In this document: positions 41,755 to 44,233 of the stretch, piece after piece
How positions within the stretch are numbered: position 1 is the first letter of the stretch
Layout: every line of letters begins with the position of its first letter
The notes under the pieces: generated by a model
What the model saw: only the letters and a program-made list of their open reading frames with translations
The model's database searches: none
Told to the model about the DNA's origin: nothing
Program-made: the position numbers and the translations under genes
Source of the DNA: Zygophlyctis sp. KS116
Taxonomy: Eukaryota; Chytridiomycota
Assembly: GCA_054661495.1 (NCBI GenBank)
Contig: BAAFSQ010000069.1
Location: 1-44,233 of the forward strand
Length of the DNA: 44,233 nt
Direction: 5' to 3'

Positions 41755-42713
41755 TTAAGCTTTATTTTCCACAACTGGCGCTGATTCAGATTTTTCTTGA
41801 TTTTTTTCTGCTTCTCGCAATTCAAGTTTATTATCAATCAATCCATGAAGAGAAATAACAGACCGAACCATAGATGACAGATAAATTGCTAGCATTTCAT
41901 CATTAGTTGTAACTGCAAAAGATTTAATGACTTCAGATATGTTCAAGTTTGGTAATAAATTGAAAATATCTTGCAACTGGATCAAGATTTCATGATTGAC
42001 TGGTAATCTTCCATCAACAACTTTTGCTAAATATTCACGAATCTCTTCTAAATGAAGTCCAAGGCCTTTCAAAGATTCAATACGAGAAGAAATTTTAGTT
42101 GAGAGGGTCCCAACTGAAATATCCTTGATATCGCGAAGTAAATGCTCAACTCCGATTTCTTCAGCTTCTTCAGCTTCAATCGAAGAAGGTACATGGTTAA
42201 AAGTACGAGTATTAGCAGTTCCATCCTAAACTTATATTTAGAAACTTACATCGTGGATTTCTTCAACAGAATAGTAAGCATCTGTTGGAATACCGAGATC
42301 AGTTGGCTGAACATTTATGATAACCAGAACAGGATTGGAAGTATACTTTTTAAACATTTCATTAATTTCAAGATCTGAACTTTTCAACTTTGGCCCAGAG
42401 TGATACCATCCAATCATCTTTTCTTTTGCTAGAATTTTTGAGATTAGAAATACTTACCATTGACCTTCTTAAACATTTCATACATTGCCTCATGATAATT
42501 ATGGTCAATGAACCAAACAGAAGGATCTTTTTCATCCTCTTCAAAGGGGAGAGCGTAGCTATTTGCAACATTTACATCGCCATTGATATTTTGTCCCAGC
42601 AGAATCCCCAGCACCCTTTTTTTGGTATTTTTTGCGACTCTGTTGTAGTGGTCTACGACTGACAGGAGAACAAGAGGATGAATCACAACGTTTGAAATTG
42701 AGACTTGAACCAT
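41755..42713 (-). CDS. RPN8: 26S proteasome lid subunit RPN8/PSMD7
   Basis: Three exons (42458-42713, 42250-42428, 41755-42225; introns 29 and 24 nt) give 301 aa. MPN domain: [51 protein letters not shown], then [18 protein letters not shown]. The JAMM metalloprotease motif is not present (YHSGP in place of HxH), as expected for RPN8, which pairs with the catalytic RPN11. The C-terminal helical region ([20 protein letters not shown]) belongs to the lid helical bundle. Lies 34 bp upstream of ENY2 in the same direction. Confidence 0.95.
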
Positions 42714-43204
42714 TTTTACTGAAACGCGCTCTACCCAGCACCCTACCCTTGGATTGGACCGTTGAATAAATTTGTATAGAGTTTTGGCTGTATTAATTCA
42801 CTTTAAAAAAAGATAAGTTCATTCATAATTTATTTGCCGATTATTAAAGTATTTTATCTAGAAATCTTGCCAAATGAAGAAAAATTTAGAGTGATGCCAT
42901 AGGAGAACCTGCTATAATTGGAAGAGCGTACCATGCTTCTAGTCATCCTTAATTTGAATGTTAGGAGAGCCTGAGTTCAGGCTTATCAGAAGGAGCCGCA
43001 CCAAATGGATATCTGACTCTTTACTTTGTTGGAATGGCTGGAGACAATATTACTCTGGAAATATCCAACATGTAGAATAGAGGACCAAAACACTGGACAA
43101 TATATATACGTAATTTATGTTGTTGATTATAGCTGCCGTTAAAGTCGATGCAGAGTTTATCTTTTCATTAAAAAATCTCCTTGATACTAAAAACCAGTTC
43201 TTAC
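42714..43204. other. Gene-poor stretch with one coding-like segment
   Basis: No gene assigned. On the plus strand around 42902-43076 two short open stretches, GEPAIIGRAYHASSHP and SEGAAPNGYLTLYFVGMAGD, have protein-like composition and are separated by TAA and TAG. They could be decayed exons or chance. The rest is AT-rich and without signal. Confidence 0.3.
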
Positions 43205-43442
43205 TATATCTTTATTATTTTCTTCTGAGCCTGAGGCGATCAGTTCGCCGTCATATGATACGCTTATTGTTCTAACAGGCCATCTACACTTGAAAACAAC
43301 AAAAGTTACTCTAATTTCCCAAAAGTCCGAAAACATGATAGGTTATCCAAATCCCATACAGAGGCCAATGCATCAGCGCCTCTAAAAGCAATATATCTCC
43401 CTTTGGTATCAATACAATAAATATTAGAAGAATGAGCCTGAA
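43205..43442 (-). pseudogene. THOC3/TEX1 WD40 fragment, probably broken
   Basis: Two exon-like segments (43310-43442 and 43205-43283) with a 26-nt intron encode VQAHSSNIYCIDTKGRYIAF, GADALASVWDLDNLSCFRTF and KLEWPVRTISVSYDGELIAS, matching the late WD40 repeats of THO complex subunit 3. The usual sequence before (N-terminal repeats) and after (the FTVAWHP region) was not found in frame. Two residues are missing after YCI compared with relatives. A possible further exon ends at 43475. Best read as a truncated gene copy next to transposon debris; a highly divergent real gene is the alternative. THOC3 normally serves in TREX mRNA export. Confidence 0.6.
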
Positions 43443-43894
43443 CTTCGTTAATCATTAATAATTAGACAGATTACCAGAAGATAATCCCATCAAAATCGAA
43501 TTATATACGAAGAAAAACTTCGGAACAAATCAACGATATTTATTTAATAAATATCATAAATTTTAGGGCCTTTGAATCGAAAAGATACATAGAATACCAA
43601 AATATACATGGAAGAAAAGGCAGTTTTCAAGATTACCTATACAAAAGTAGCATGCAAGAATCAAATCATTTCCAATGCGTTTGGTACACTGAAGGCAAAG
43701 CAAAGATGAAAATTGATCAATTGCACGGAGAAAGCTAAAATCAGCTTATATATTGGAAAATAATCCAGATCCAAATGATATCGTGAACAGTACTCACTGT
43801 AAAGAAGATTTTCATGAAAACAATATAAATCATTGCCCTTTGATTCTACTCAGTTTCAAACTGAGGAACAAAGAAATTTTCCAGAAGCTAAAAA
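43443..43894. other. No gene seen; presumed decayed repeat DNA
   Basis: AT-rich region with stops in all frames between the THOC3 fragment and the copia fossil. Short helical-like stretches occur on the minus strand, but nothing can be assigned. Confidence 0.35.
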
Positions 43895-44080
43895 TTATCT
43901 TATCAATTTCTCCATCTGAGTAAATTTCGGACTATAGCCTGGGGGCCTCCACTCAGCCGCACCCTGCTTTAAACCGTGCAATGATCTGACCAATTTAAGA
44001 AATCTGCGAGTTCCATCTTCGTACCCTTTCGGCTGTTCCATACAGAGCTCAAACTTAGAAATGCAGTTGAAATATTAATA
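43895..44080 (-). mobile_element. Ty1/copia reverse transcriptase fossil
   Basis: A 48-codon frame (44041 to 43895, minus) reads MEQPKGYEDGT, then LKLVRSLHGLKQGAAEW, the RVT_2 signature of copia elements (typically MEQPxGF ... SLYGLKQAxRxW). In a different frame just upstream (about 44055-44080) is ISTAFLS, matching the TAFLNG motif that normally comes before it, so the copy is frameshifted. After ~48 codons similarity is lost and stops follow. Non-functional remnant; no LTRs are visible in the window. Confidence 0.7.
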
Positions 44081-44233
44081 ATATTTGCCATCAGATCCAA
44101 TTCTTATTATCATCAATGTATCGTCAAAGTCTCAAAGGATTTACTTAGACACAAAGGCAAACAACAATTAAAAAGATTATCCATCAATATGGATTAAATC
44201 AGAAAGTTGTGCGAATTTCTCTTGTTGGAGACT

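Noticed and set aside
43920-44040. Possible tRNA or structured RNA in the GC-richer stretch at the right end
   Set aside because: No cloverleaf or A/B box; the sequence instead encodes the copia reverse transcriptase motif on the minus strand.

Overview
This window is eukaryotic nuclear DNA, AT-rich and very gene-dense: about 33 protein genes on both strands in 44 kb. Almost every gene is cut by very small GT-AG introns. I could place about 108 of them by keeping conserved proteins in frame; nearly all are 23-37 nt, most often 24-29 nt. TAA, TAG and TGA are all used as stops. The gene set is holomycotan/opisthokont-like: TPS2-type trehalose enzyme, ERB1, EDC4, CLEC16A and FAM135 homologues, augmin-like ORF, Crinkler proteins. 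A CCDC42/CFAP73 flagellar gene implies a motile stage at least in the ancestry. My best guess is an early-diverging zoosporic fungus or relative (Cryptomycota/Rozella-like, aphelid or sanchytrid-like). The complex I gene NDUFS6 argues against a lineage that has lost complex I, as reported for Rozella allomycis. The species is not proven.

Layout. 1-2715: 3' part of a surface LRR gene with one LRR per 72-nt exon and Thr-rich linkers. 3163-4983: Crinkler-like NTPase/nuclease. 5128-10100 (minus): conserved ATP-grasp-like protein, CaM-kinase-like kinase, CCCH-PUF RNA-binding protein. 10231-12305: mitochondrial RRF and RUVBL2, tail to tail. 12505-14059: second Crinkler. 14300-21697: EDC4, CLEC16A homologue, and ERB1 with an intronic C/D snoRNA. 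21908-29162: FAM135 lipase-like, a small ORF, CFAP73, TPS2-like. 29179-38474: TAF6, eL27, uL14, USP10-like, DNA polymerase eta, UFD1, triple-KH protein, augmin-like ORF, uS2. 38657-42713: twin-CX9C protein, DHHC acyltransferase, a hypothetical gene, SDHAF1, NDUFS6, ENY2, RPN8. 42714-end: gene-poor, with a THOC3/TEX1 fragment and a frameshifted Ty1/copia reverse transcriptase fossil.

Compaction is extreme. Three convergent pairs overlap through their stop codons (19318-19323, 38877-38880, 41322-41325). Tandem genes abut with 0-1 nt between stop and start (17308/17310, 40409/40410). One divergent pair has only 16 nt between start codons (29162/29179).

Functionally the window is mostly housekeeping: ribosome and its assembly (eL27, uL14, uS2, ERB1, snoRNA, RUVBL2), mRNA export, transcription and decay (ENY2, TAF6, EDC4, PUF), proteasome/ubiquitin (RPN8, UFD1, USP10), and mitochondria (RRF, SDHAF1, NDUFS6, twin CX9C). 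Embedded among these are fast-evolving genes likely used in interaction with other organisms (LRR surface protein, two Crinklers). The most novel-looking items are the intronic snoRNA predicted to methylate 5.8S rRNA, the shared-stop-codon gene pairs, the exon-per-LRR gene, and a trehalose gene whose best-fitting intron lacks a 3' AG.
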